Source: an uncultured Lachnospiraceae bacterium (GTDB lineage Bacteria; Bacillota; Clostridia; Lachnospirales; Lachnospiraceae). From it: a stretch of DNA of 64,000 nt. Of the stretch, positions 52,684-61,386 are shown piece after piece. Each line of letters begins with the position of its first letter. Position 1 is the stretch's first letter. Below the pieces are notes generated by a model. That model made no database searches. It saw only the letters and a list, made by a program, of their open reading frames with translations, and was not told the DNA's origin. The stretch is taken from the NCBI GenBank assembly GCA_948794795.1, contig CAQGLR010000007.1, positions 1-64,000 of the forward strand, in the 5' to 3' direction. The translations under genes were made by a program, and so were the position numbers.

Positions 52684-52795
52684 ATGTTTCTGCTGGTTTA
52701 TGAAGAGGAAATAACCGGAAACAGCACAGAAAGTCATATAAGCCATGTCATTCCCTCACGTTTAAGTTCCAGTGCAACAGAAATGGTTATTTAAT
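52684..52795 (+). mobile_element. Fragment of an ISLre2-type transposase
   Basis: The frame LLVYEEEITGNSTESHISHV then IPSRLSSSATEMVI-stop recalls the C-terminal HISHVxSxRLSSRPMGW segment of ISLre2 (UPF0236) transposases. Only about 37 codons are left, and no terminal repeats were found. The rest of 52497-52964 holds nothing I can name. Confidence 0.55.
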
Positions 52796-52964
52796 ATGAT
52801 ACCAATAGTTGTATATGTTAATGTATTTAGAAACGCTAGAATATACATACCTTTCTATATGCCTAAGTAAAGTTACATTATCCACAAATTATTATTTTGT
52901 TGAAAACATTTCTTTGACATGATAGAATAAAACCATAAATACAACTGAGAGGCAGGTGAGCAGA

Positions 52965-53132
52965 TTGGAAGATTCTGTAAAGCAACAGAACCTATTTTCA
53001 GATATTTCGACTGACAGGACAGACGAATCAGCAAAGCATAAGATTAAGGATAATATGCATCAAATATTGATGGCATGTGCAACGTATTTAACAGAGACCT
53101 ACGGAATAGAACTGAAATTGATATATAGTTAA
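52965..53132 (+). CDS. Small hypothetical protein
   Basis: 55 residues from TTG behind AGGCAGGTGAGCAG: LEDSVKQQNLFSDISTDRTD then HKIKDNMHQILMACATYLTE and YGIELKLIYS. Single amphipathic helix at the centre. Not recognised. It sits upstream of the retron and may be a remnant or regulator of the island. A promoter-like TTGACA lies 46 bases before the start. Confidence 0.42.
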   Translation: MEDSVKQQNLFSDISTDRTDESAKHKIKDNMHQILMACATYLTETYGIELKLIYS

Positions 53133-53460
53133 AAATTGGTGTGAATTGTTATGAGTACTGCTGAACCATTATATATTTTGCTTCTAAAACTTTTAGAGGT
53201 CTTGAAAAATATGTAAAATGGGTAGGTTAAAAAGCGTGGAATAAATACAAAGGTGTATTGAAATCATGTAAATGAAACGAGTTCAAGTAGGAAGAAAATA
53301 ACGGAAGGTTCTGTAAATATTGGTTTCTTGATCTGGATATAAATAGAACATAGGCAAAAGATTCAATCAATCTATCTATCTATAATATATAAAAGCATGT
53401 GATGATATTTTTAGAAATAAGATTTGTTTGTTAAATCATTTTGGAGTTGGAGGGGACAGA
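53133..53460. other. Gene-free leader before the retron
   Basis: No gene seen. A short TCTA repeat (53371-53384, TCTATCTATCTATA) leads into TATAATATATAAAAG, a possible -10 region for the retron transcript. No clear -35 found. Confidence 0.35.
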
Positions 53461-54171
53461 GTGAAAAATTTTATTCCTGTTATGAGAGCAAAACGACTGC
53501 TTGAAATGAAATCATATATAGATAAAGGATATGAGATTCAAGATAAAAAACGTTATAGTATGTTGCAGAATGTTAAATTGAATTATATGAATGAATGGTA
53601 TGAGTATGGTGTTCAGATTACTCAAGATGAATTTTATTTTCATATCATTAAAGATAAAGCTAATATATATTTGTCGATAATTGAAATATATCATTTATTG
53701 CTTGATTTTAATGAAATTGACAGTGGATATTTTGTGAGTTGTATAAAAAGACAGCTTAGGCAAAAAGTTTCACAGCGAAGTGAGTTTATAAGCCAAGACT
53801 TACCATTTAAGATTGCAAAGCCGGTTGAAATTAAAAAAGAGATATGTGTTAATGTTTCGCAAACAGGTATTCAAATTACAAACAAAGAGTTGTTTTTATT
53901 GTTGTTGCTAATACAAGAGAAGAGCAATGCATTATTTAAAAGAAGTGTCGGAATTAAACGTTCTTATGCCAATGGTATATTTAGGTTATTAGTTGTTTTA
54001 CTAGAAAAGAATAAAGATGATGAATTGTTAGAATGCTTGGGATGGAAATGGAATGAAGAAAGTAATATGTTTATGTTTTTGACAAAATCGAAAAGGGTTG
54101 GAAGAGGGGCATATAAATACTATTTGACAAAAGCAGAATATAGTGATAGGATGAATGTAAAGAAATCCTAG
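53461..54171 (+). CDS. Retron-linked accessory protein, unrecognised
   Basis: 236 residues from GTG 53461 behind GGAGGGG. MKNFIPVMRAKRLLEMKSYI, WYEYGVQITQDEFYFHIIKD, a central hydrophobic helix KELFLLLLLIQEKSNALF, then YANGIFRLLVVLLEKNKDDE and WNEESNMFMFLTKSKRVG. The C-terminal part may be a winged-helix fold, which would fit the DNA-binding partners reported for some retrons, but this is inference. Its stop codon overlaps the a1 repeat of the retron RNA, so RNA and gene share a transcript. Confidence 0.6.
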   Translation: MKNFIPVMRAKRLLEMKSYIDKGYEIQDKKRYSMLQNVKLNYMNEWYEYGVQITQDEFYFHIIKDKANIYLSIIEIYHLLLDFNEIDSGYFVSCIKRQLRQKVSQRSEFISQDLPFKIAKPVEIKKEICVNVSQTGIQITNKELFLLLLLIQEKSNALFKRSVGIKRSYANGIFRLLVVLLEKNKDDELLECLGWKWNEESNMFMFLTKSKRVGRGAYKYYLTKAEYSDRMNVKKS

Positions 54172-54318
54172 TGTTTGTCTATGACAAAGATATAAAAAGG
54201 AGTTTTTAGCAATAGGAAAAGTAAGAAGAAAGCAATGTCCTTACTTTCCTCGCGCGCCTGCGCTCGAAAAGCGCAGCCATTGCTTTCTTCTTCCTTTTCC
54301 TACTGGTAGGATTTCTTT
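54159..54318 (+). ncRNA. Retron msr-msd RNA (predicted)
   Basis: a1 AAAGAAATCCTA (54159-54170) pairs perfectly with a2 TAGGATTTCTTT (54307-54318). The candidate branching G is at 54171, straight after a1 (CCTAGTG). The msr has a perfect TTTGTC-TAT-GACAAA hairpin (54174-54188). The msd is a long stem, TAGGAAAAGTAAGAAG onward (54213-54237) with 54278-54302, 25 pairs with one mismatch. It is capped by a GC-rich sub-hairpin CTGCGCT/AGCGCAG (54258/54270). It ends 18 bases before the reverse-transcriptase ATG. Layout fits known retrons; boundaries and G are inferred. Confidence 0.85.
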
Positions 54319-54336
54319 TTTGTGTAAGGAGGACAT

Positions 54337-56343
54337 ATGGGGTACATTTTAAGAGATGAAGTGTTGATTAAGAGACCAATAATTTTTTTGTGTGGACCAT
54401 ACTTCAAAAAAGGCAATAAAAGTGACAGAAGGTATCTTTTAAGAAAGTGCTTTAGAAAGCATTATGGAGATAGCGTTTTACCACTAATTATTGATGATTT
54501 TTTGACAGAAGATAATATTAAAGACCCTCATATCAATATTCAGTTGTTAGAGGAGATATTTGCTATAATATCATATAAAACATATATTTTTTTGGATACT
54601 TTATCAGCTGCTTCAGAATTGGGGTTATTTATGAACCATGCATTTGCAAATAACGTTGTTGCTTATGTTCCTAAGGAGTCAGATGTTCTTAATAAGTCAA
54701 ATATTGGATATTTTGTGAAAGATTGTATCTTGAAAATGAATCCAGAACAAGCTAAATGTATAGAATATCGTCCAGCGATTACGCGTAGCGTTATTTCCAG
54801 CGATTATGCAGTTGAACATTATGGTTTTATATCAGATATTGTTCCTGAAAATATCGAAAAAGAAATTGCAAATGATGTAATTTATATAAATAGAAAAGCT
54901 AAATTAATTTGCATTGAGGAAAATGAACAATATCCTAATGATGATTCTCATATTTTTTATAAAAACAGAAATGGAAAAACGATTTTGCACATATCAATCA
55001 GAATGCTGTTTGAGGTTGTAATGTCGTTGATGTATGAACTGTATCAGAGTGAATTAGTTACCAATAAGGAAGCAACAATTGTGGATTTTGATGTTGAGAC
55101 CATTTATAGACTGACAAAAGAAGTTTTTTTTAATTATCTTATAAAAAAGGGTATACTTTGTGGAAAAAAAATAGAATTATATACCAAGTTGGACTATCCC
55201 CTTCATGTTATTGTATATCACATGGTGACATTTTGTTATGTTTATCATTGTTATTCTACATATAGAGGGTTAAGATTGGTAGACAAGCACATGGATACCA
55301 TTCTGGATGTTTGCAAGAAAATTTGTGGTAATAATCCGTTGCAAGTGTTTGGAATTAGTGAGGAAGATTATTCGCTTGTGGAGCGTTGCGCAAGTAATCA
55401 ACAGGAATTCTATATATCTTTTACTATTGCTAAAGGTGGAAAAAAACGTGAATTGGTGAAATATATAGATACAGATGTAGGAGATGCCATGAGAAAGATT
55501 CATGAGAAAATGATGTCGTCTTTACAGAAAAAATATACATCAAGTAAGTTGTCATTTGCTTATAAAAAGGGTGGTTCAATTAAAAAGTGTGTAGAGTTAC
55601 ATAAAAACAACAATGCGTATATTAAATATGATATAAGCAAATTTTTTAATAGTATTGAATTTGAAAAATTATTTGAGAGGATAAAAAAGGTTTTCAATAT
55701 AGATTCCGCATATGATACAATTACAAAAAAGATTATTGCTAGTTTCTATTTTGAAAAAAAACTGCCATTAGGTTTAGTTATATCTCCGTTACTATCGGAT
55801 GTTTATATGTTGGGATTTGATGAGAAGATTGAGAAATTTTGTTCCATAAGAAATTGTACATATACTCGATATGCAGATGATATATTAATATCAAAAAAAA
55901 CAATGTATATTGATAGTGAGTATCAGGAAATAAATCAAAAAGTGGAGTTGTTATTAAGTGATTTAAAATTGAAAATAAATTCTCAAAAAACAAAGCAGGT
56001 TTTTTTGGAAAAAGATGGTCAACATATAAAATACATAGGTATTAATATAGTTCATTTTGATGATGGAAATAGATTGTCTGTTGGTAGGAAATACATTTAT
56101 GATGTTGTGAACGAATATTATCAATATCTGGCTGATTTACAGGAGTTAAAAGTTAATAATGATGAGGGAGAGAGAGAAAGACTGTTCTATAAGGAAAGAA
56201 TAATTGCGGGAAAACTTGCTTTTATTCAGTTGATTGAAGGTGCAGACGGTTGGAAAAAGATACGGGCACGATTTGGAAAAAATGCATACTTGTGCGAAAA
56301 TAATAGATTATCTCTTAATAATTTAAGAGGTAAAGTCATTTAA
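54337..56343 (+). CDS. Retron reverse transcriptase fused to an N-ribosyltransferase-like domain
   Basis: 668 residues. Residues 12-130 look like a nucleoside deoxyribosyltransferase-type fold: IIFLCGPYF with GP at 20-21, FLDTLSAASELGLF with ASELG at 92-96. About 215-355 are a helical linker. The RT follows: GGKKREL (367-373), SFAYKKGGSIKKCVELH, YIKYDISKFFNSI with D432, LPLGLVISP, YTRYADD (YADD 512-515), KLKINSQKT and KYIGINI. LPLG replaces the usual LPQG and SVG stands where retron RTs often have VTG. AAGGAGG precedes the ATG. It would make msDNA from the RNA at 54159; the N-terminal domain is probably the toxic effector, as in type II retrons, where it is separate. Confidence 0.88.
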   Translation: MGYILRDEVLIKRPIIFLCGPYFKKGNKSDRRYLLRKCFRKHYGDSVLPLIIDDFLTEDNIKDPHINIQLLEEIFAIISYKTYIFLDTLSAASELGLFMNHAFANNVVAYVPKESDVLNKSNIGYFVKDCILKMNPEQAKCIEYRPAITRSVISSDYAVEHYGFISDIVPENIEKEIANDVIYINRKAKLICIEENEQYPNDDSHIFYKNRNGKTILHISIRMLFEVVMSLMYELYQSELVTNKEATIVDFDVETIYRLTKEVFFNYLIKKGILCGKKIELYTKLDYPLHVIVYHMVTFCYVYHCYSTYRGLRLVDKHMDTILDVCKKICGNNPLQVFGISEEDYSLVERCASNQQEFYISFTIAKGGKKRELVKYIDTDVGDAMRKIHEKMMSSLQKKYTSSKLSFAYKKGGSIKKCVELHKNNNAYIKYDISKFFNSIEFEKLFERIKKVFNIDSAYDTITKKIIASFYFEKKLPLGLVISPLLSDVYMLGFDEKIEKFCSIRNCTYTRYADDILISKKTMYIDSEYQEINQKVELLLSDLKLKINSQKTKQVFLEKDGQHIKYIGINIVHFDDGNRLSVGRKYIYDVVNEYYQYLADLQELKVNNDEGERERLFYKERIIAGKLAFIQLIEGADGWKKIRARFGKNAYLCENNRLSLNNLRGKVI

Positions 56344-56389
56344 AGGGAATTTATTTAATCTTGCAATTTTCTTGCAAAAAGTAGGATAA

Positions 56390-56449
56390 ATGATTATAAT
56401 TTATATAACATCTGGAATTTCTATACGAAATTATGTGTATTATAATCAT
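56390..56449. repeat. 11-bp perfect inverted repeat downstream of the retron
   Basis: ATGATTATAAT (56390-56400) and ATTATAATCAT (56439-56449) frame 38 bases. A second, TGTGTAAT with ATTACACA, lies at about 56498-56525. They occupy the gene-free stretch 56344-56678 and have no T-run, so they could be binding sites or the edge of an element. Confidence 0.45.
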
Positions 56450-56678
56450 ATGGACACAAGATATAGTATGAACTATCGGGTTCGAGTAACAATTTTTGTG
56501 TAATTTAATGAAATATATTACACATTACCATATAAAATTTAACATAGAAATGGTAATAAGTATAAATTACCAGTATTTTTATATCAGGCATTTTTAACAG
56601 CCATAGTATAATCAGGCTGTTTTTCTGTTATAACCGGCTATGTAATGAAAAATTTCAAAACAGAAGGAGGCTATAAGT

Positions 56679-56954
56679 ATGGTTTTTGTAAATATGGAAA
56701 TACCAGAAGAAATGGTTTCATTTGTAATGAAAAAAGATAAAGAGAAACAACTGGAAAGAAATGCCATGATGTTATATCCATATGTGCATGATGGGATTAT
56801 TTCACATGGCAGGGCGGCCGAAATTCTTGGCATATTTAAAACAGACCTTATTGCGTTATATGGCAGGATGGGGCTTCCTTATATTGAAATGACAGATGAT
56901 GAAATAGAAGAAGAATTAGCAACAGTAAAAAAACTGGGGGAAATGACAATATGA
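56679..56954 (+). CDS. UPF0175-family antitoxin
   Basis: 91 residues: MVFVNMEIPEEMVSFVMKKD, then MLYPYVHDGIISHGRAAEIL and GIFKTDLIALYGRMGLPYIE. The ISxGRAAEILGI helix is the UPF0175 core, a DNA-binding fold. It overlaps the following PIN toxin by four bases (ATGA). AGGAGG precedes the ATG. It should bind the toxin and autoregulate. Confidence 0.85.
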   Translation: MVFVNMEIPEEMVSFVMKKDKEKQLERNAMMLYPYVHDGIISHGRAAEILGIFKTDLIALYGRMGLPYIEMTDDEIEEELATVKKLGEMTI

Positions 56955-57457
56955 TTGTAATTTCAGATACGGCCCCCATAATTTCATTACTAAAGGCAGG
57001 GCATCTGGAATTACTGGAAAAGTTATATGGAAATGTACTTGTTCCTAATGCAGTATACTATGAATTAACAGAAAATCCAGCATATCCAGATGAGGCAGAA
57101 ATAATAAAGAAAGTAAAATTCTTATCTGTTACAGAAGTGGAAAATATAAAATCTGTAAATGTTTTGCGTAGTGTTACAGGGCTTGATGAAGGAGAAAGTG
57201 AAGCCCTTATTATGTATGATGAACAGAATGCAGATTTGCTTCTTATGGATGAACGCAAAGGGCGCAGGGTTGCTAAACAGTTAAAAGCAGAGTACATTGG
57301 TACAGCAGGTGTTTTGATGCTAGCATATGATAAAGGTTATATTGGACAAGTGGATGTAAAAATATGTCTTGATACTATGATAAGTAACAATATCAGGCTG
57401 GGTAAAAAAATCTGTAATACCGTAATGGCTCATGTTGGTCTGGAAGAAGTATATTAG
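56951..57457 (+). CDS. DUF3368 PIN-domain toxin
   Basis: 168 residues: MIVISDTAPIISLLKAGHLE has the first PIN aspartate; VTGLDEGESEALIMY the middle acidic cluster; LLLMDERKGRRVAKQL the last, followed by GTAGVLMLAYDKGYI. This is the DUF3368 pattern, a probable RNase toxin paired with UPF0175. A hairpin terminator follows. The order antitoxin-toxin with overlap is typical. Confidence 0.87.
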   Translation: MIVISDTAPIISLLKAGHLELLEKLYGNVLVPNAVYYELTENPAYPDEAEIIKKVKFLSVTEVENIKSVNVLRSVTGLDEGESEALIMYDEQNADLLLMDERKGRRVAKQLKAEYIGTAGVLMLAYDKGYIGQVDVKICLDTMISNNIRLGKKICNTVMAHVGLEEVY

Positions 57458-57488
57458 ATAATAATATCATATAATATTGATGGCATTA

Positions 57489-57524
57489 TACAGCTATAGG
57501 GAAATCTATAGCTGTATTTTTTGT
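57489..57524 (+). terminator. Rho-independent terminator of the toxin-antitoxin pair
   Basis: TACAGCTATA and TATAGCTGTA arms with a short loop, followed by TTTTTT. It ends the UPF0175/PIN transcript. Confidence 0.82.
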
Positions 57525-57898
57525 ATTATGGTTAATTTTAATAGGTATGGCAGATTTTGATTAAAATGTATAACATCCATTCTTCAACCAGTTTTCTTAT
57601 TTCTACCGCAAATATAAGAATATGCAGACATTTTTCATATCAAGGAATGGCATTAAAAACTATCAGATGAACCACAGACCGCTTCCCGGGAATGGGGTGC
57701 AGTAGTATGCTTCTCATGTTGGGGTATGATTTTGAACGGATTTTTTCTAAAACAAGTTCTGGAATAATGAATTATTTTAGAAAACAAGTTTTGTCATACA
57801 GCTAATTTTCTGCTAACTGTATTAAAAATGTGGCTTGATGGCACTTAAGCCTAAAAAATGTGGAAACTTAAATTTATCTTATGTTTAGTAATGTAAAT
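57525..57898. other. Gene-free stretch
   Basis: No intact gene, RNA or clear repeat was recognised between the terminator and the cobO 3' end. Bases 57660-57740 are richer in G and C than the surroundings and may be a fragment of a lost mobile gene, but I could not identify it. Confidence 0.4.
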
Positions 57899-58423
57899 TT
57901 ATTTTTCAATGCCAGTACGTGCAGTAATATTTTTATCAAATGGATGTTTGATTTTTCTTATATCAGATATATAATCTGCAATATTAAGCAAATCTTGTGA
58001 TGGATTGCGTCCAGTAAGTACAATTTCTAAATTACCAGGTTTATTTTCCAGGAAATTTAAAAGCTTTTTATGTGGAATTAAACCAGCATTATCTGCTGCA
58101 ATTATTTCATCAAGTATAATCATTCCGTAATTATTATTAACTAGCATATTAACTGATTTTTCAAAAAGGTTACTATAATGTATCCTGGCTTTTTCTTTTA
58201 TTTCAGGTGTCATTGAACTTGTAAATCCAAAGTAACTGCCTGATGGAAGAAATGTAATATTTTCAATTTGTTTTAAAATATTAATTTCGCTTGAGTCATC
58301 ATTTTTAAGAAACTGGGTAAATAAAACTTTTCCGCCGCTCCCAGCATAACGTATGCTTAGCCCAATGGCAGCAGTGGTCTTGCCTTTGCCAGTTCCAGTA
58401 TAAATATGGATTAATCCTTTCAT
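57899..58423 (-). CDS. cobO: Cob(I)yrinic acid a,c-diamide adenosyltransferase
   Basis: 174 residues from ATG 58423 behind GGAGG: MKGLIHIYTGTGKGKTTAA is the CobA/BtuR-type P-loop, with VLFTQFLK, ILDEIIAADNAGLI and VLTGRNPSQDLL. It attaches the upper adenosyl ligand. Slightly shorter than typical CobO but with all motifs. It stands alone, divergent from the gene at 58576, and is separated from both cbi operons. Confidence 0.92.
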   Translation of the reverse strand: MKGLIHIYTGTGKGKTTAAIGLSIRYAGSGGKVLFTQFLKNDDSSEINILKQIENITFLPSGSYFGFTSSMTPEIKEKARIHYSNLFEKSVNMLVNNNYGMIILDEIIAADNAGLIPHKKLLNFLENKPGNLEIVLTGRNPSQDLLNIADYISDIRKIKHPFDKNITARTGIEK

Positions 58424-58575
58424 ATTGCCTCCAGTTTGTTCTGATATTAAGGAAAGTACATTATAATTACGATAATATATATATATCTGGAAGTCAAGAA
58501 ATAGTCTGGTATATGTAACTGTATACAAGGATTTTTTAGTTTGTTTTTAAATGGGCTTATTGAAAGGAGAATAAA

Positions 58576-59313
58576 GTGGATTTAAATTTTGTTAACCAGG
58601 TCAGACAGGCGTTTGGACAGGAAGAAGGGGACAAGGAATGTATAGAAGCAAAGATTTATTATTTTTTAATGGACAATGAACTTGCAGAATGTAAGGAGCC
58701 TTCAGCACGTTGGAAACTTTTGTGGGAAAAAATTAATCTCTGGAAAAAGGAGTATCTTTTATGGAAGGATTCACTTTACTATATATGTAGTGTTACTTCG
58801 ATATATGATTTGTTAATGTGTTTTTGCCGCTTGCGTCTGCCAGAACCTGCACCAGAGGACTGGATAGAATATTTATACCATATGTCACTTGTTGCAGTAG
58901 GAGAATATGAAGGAGAAGAAGATTTTATACATAAAATAAAATCTTATGAAGAAGAAGGGTTTATACGTGAAAGAAAAGATAAATATAGTGGATTTGAGCC
59001 ATTTGGTATATACTGGTATTTTGTGGAGTCTGGTTATGAAGTCATGACATCAAAGGAATGGATATCAGAACTTGAAAATATTGGCAGGGCTTCATACGAG
59101 CGCTATCAGGGGTATCTGGATAATGTGGAATACCGTAAAATAATGGAGAAAAATTATCCTAAATATAAGGAAGATTTGGATTATCTTAAAAAGAATGTAC
59201 CTGATGATTGCACAGTTGTACGGGTGAACAAGCTTGAAGATGACCAGGAAGTCTGGTATATTGCAAAAACAGAGGACAGCCTTTATATAATTATTATGTA
59301 TGATGAAGTTTAA
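58576..59313 (+). CDS. Hypothetical protein
   Basis: 245 residues from GTG behind AAAGGAGA: MDLNFVNQVRQAFGQEEGDK, ARWKLLWEKINLWKKEYLLW, YLYHMSLVAVGEYEGEEDFI, and a C-terminal strand pair DQEVWYIAKTEDSLYIIIM. Mostly helical and acidic with many tryptophans. No family recognised; composition fits the core genome rather than the AT-rich array. No link to cobalamin is evident. Confidence 0.65.
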   Translation: MDLNFVNQVRQAFGQEEGDKECIEAKIYYFLMDNELAECKEPSARWKLLWEKINLWKKEYLLWKDSLYYICSVTSIYDLLMCFCRLRLPEPAPEDWIEYLYHMSLVAVGEYEGEEDFIHKIKSYEEEGFIRERKDKYSGFEPFGIYWYFVESGYEVMTSKEWISELENIGRASYERYQGYLDNVEYRKIMEKNYPKYKEDLDYLKKNVPDDCTVVRVNKLEDDQEVWYIAKTEDSLYIIIMYDEV

Positions 59314-59502
59314 TAACAGGAACACTTTCCGGCCGCCAAGCAACATATGTAACAAACCGGCGGTATTGTACATGGTTTGCCAGAGGTGGATGATAATTAA
59401 GTTATAAGATGATTTAAAAAAATAATGGAAGTTAGTGTGTGTTTGTGGTAAAATAATAATATTGTACAATTTAACAAAACGGGATATAGGAGGAAAAACC
59501 AA

Positions 59503-59697
59503 ATGAAAAACAAAGATAACAGATTTGAAATTGTATTGCAAGAGGGTAATTCATTAAAAAGTGAAGGGTTTAGACAAATATTAGTTGATAGAGAAACTGG
59601 TGTTAATTATATTGTATTAAAAAGCGGATATGGTCTTGGCATAACTCCAATGTTAGATAAAGATGGCAAACCAATCGTTACTGGAATAGATGATTAA
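59503..59697 (+). CDS. DUF6440 family protein
   Basis: 64 residues: NRFEIVLQEGNSLKSEGFRQ, ILVDRETGVNYIVLKSGYGL, GITPMLDKDGKPIVTGI. The VDxxTGVNYxxxxxGxxGGxTPLLDxxGKPxV layout identifies DUF6440, a small cytoplasmic family of unknown function common in Firmicutes. TAGGAGGAA precedes the ATG. Confidence 0.82.
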   Translation: MKNKDNRFEIVLQEGNSLKSEGFRQILVDRETGVNYIVLKSGYGLGITPMLDKDGKPIVTGIDD

Positions 59698-59806
59698 ACG
59701 GGAGTTGGGGTATAAAGCTTATACGGATAATGATTTTCATCCGGCCAGCAAGAACCTGTAACAGGTATATAGTTATATAATATAAAGGATATTGGAAGGT
59801 TTTTAT

Positions 59807-61279
59807 ATGGCATATAGAATTATGGTACAGGGTACTATGTCAAATGTAGGTAAAAGCCTGCTAGTGGCAGGGCTTGCCCGTATATTTGCAAAGGATGGTT
59901 ATAAAACTGCGCCTTTTAAATCACAAAATATGGCACTTAATTCATTTATAACACGTGATGGCCTTGAAATGGGGCGTGCGCAGGTAGTGCAGGCAGAAGC
60001 GGCAGGTATTGTTCCAGAGGTTTATATGAACCCTGTATTATTGAAACCTGTTAATGAGATGGGGTCACAGGTTATTGTTAATGGAAAACCATTATGCAAT
60101 ATGAAGGCAAAGGATTATTTTAAATATAAGATAAAACTGGTGCCTGGTATTATGGAGGCTTTTAATTATCTTGACAAGAAGTTTGATATTATAGTTATTG
60201 AAGGGGCTGGAAGCCCTGCAGAAATTAATCTTAAGGATAATGATATTGTAAATATGGGGCTTGCGGAAATGACAGATTCCCCTGTGCTCCTTGCCGGGGA
60301 TATTGACAGGGGAGGTGTGTTTGCGCAGCTTTATGGTACTATTGCGCTTCTTGAAGATAAAGAACGTGAACGTATAAAGGGGCTTCTGGTAAATAAGTTC
60401 AGGGGGGATAAGTCTATACTTGCCCCTGGTATTAAGATGCTTGAGGATAAATGTGGCAAGCCTGTTTTTGGTGTAGTCCCATATATAAATGTGGATATAG
60501 AAGACGAAGACAGTCTTGCAGGAAGACTGTCTGCTTGTAAAACTGCTGGAGTTATAGATATTGTTGTAATAAGGCTTCCAAAGATTTCTAATTTCACTGA
60601 TTTTAACGTTTTTGAAAATTTTGAAGGTGTGTCACTTAGATATGTGGACAGGCTGGAAGATTTAAAAGAACCAGACATGGTATTTATACCAGGCAGTAAA
60701 AATACTATAAAAGACCTTATATGGATGCGCCAGAATGGTATTGAAGCAGCAGTAAAGAAAGCAAATTCAAAGGGATGTGTAGTGTTTGGAATATGCGGGG
60801 GATACCAGATGCTTGGTAATACAATTAGTGACCCATATAATATGGAAGAAGGTGGTTCAGTACAAGGTCTTGGATTTATAGACATGGATACTGTCTTTGG
60901 AAAAGAAAAACATACTGTACAAGTTAGCGGATGCTTTGGCAGGATAGAGGGTATATTTGCTGGACTTTCTGGGAAAGAGTATAAGGGATATGAAATACAT
61001 ATGGGGCAGCAGCCAGATGGTAAAATGGACAACTCTTGTATTAATATCCAGGCTTGCCAGGATAATATATATGGTTCATATGTACATGGGCTTTTTGATA
61101 ATACAGATATAGCTTATACTATTATAAAATCACTTGCAGATAAAAAAGGCGCAGATACCAGCAATATAGATAACTTTGATTACAGCAGTTATAAAGAGAG
61201 GCAATATGATATACTTGCAGAAACAATAAGGGAAAATGTAGATATTGACAGGATTTATAATATTATGGGCATAAAATAG
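59807..61279 (+). CDS. cobQ: Cobyric acid synthase
   Basis: 490 residues (cbiP in the anaerobic naming). ATG 59807 behind GGAAGG is preferred over a TTG five codons upstream. N-terminal amidoligase: IMVQGTMSNVGKSLLVAGL and KSQNMALNSF. C-terminal glutaminase: VVFGICGGYQMLG with the cysteine, YVHGLFDN with the histidine. Amidates four side chains of adenosylcobyrinic a,c-diamide. First gene of cobQ-cobT-cobU-cobS. Confidence 0.95.
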   Translation: MAYRIMVQGTMSNVGKSLLVAGLARIFAKDGYKTAPFKSQNMALNSFITRDGLEMGRAQVVQAEAAGIVPEVYMNPVLLKPVNEMGSQVIVNGKPLCNMKAKDYFKYKIKLVPGIMEAFNYLDKKFDIIVIEGAGSPAEINLKDNDIVNMGLAEMTDSPVLLAGDIDRGGVFAQLYGTIALLEDKERERIKGLLVNKFRGDKSILAPGIKMLEDKCGKPVFGVVPYINVDIEDEDSLAGRLSACKTAGVIDIVVIRLPKISNFTDFNVFENFEGVSLRYVDRLEDLKEPDMVFIPGSKNTIKDLIWMRQNGIEAAVKKANSKGCVVFGICGGYQMLGNTISDPYNMEEGGSVQGLGFIDMDTVFGKEKHTVQVSGCFGRIEGIFAGLSGKEYKGYEIHMGQQPDGKMDNSCINIQACQDNIYGSYVHGLFDNTDIAYTIIKSLADKKGADTSNIDNFDYSSYKERQYDILAETIRENVDIDRIYNIMGIK

Positions 61280-61386
61280 AAAGTTATTTTTAACTGTGAA
61301 AAAGCATAAGCACATTGTAGATATTCTCTGGTCTTAAAAGTATTTATTAATGTGCTTTCTGTTATGTCCATTTTTATGAGGTGTAT

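Noticed and set aside
52878..52886. Perfect DnaA-box consensus TTATCCACA
   Set aside because: A single box without an AT-rich unwinding region, further boxes or dnaA/rep gene; likely chance in this composition.
53371..53384. TCTA tetranucleotide repeat as a phase-variation switch of the retron
   Set aside because: Only about three and a half units and no clear -35 element in register; too weak to claim.
60331..61032. Minus-strand frame of 233 codons opposite cobQ
   Set aside because: Shadow of a strongly supported gene, with no start signal.
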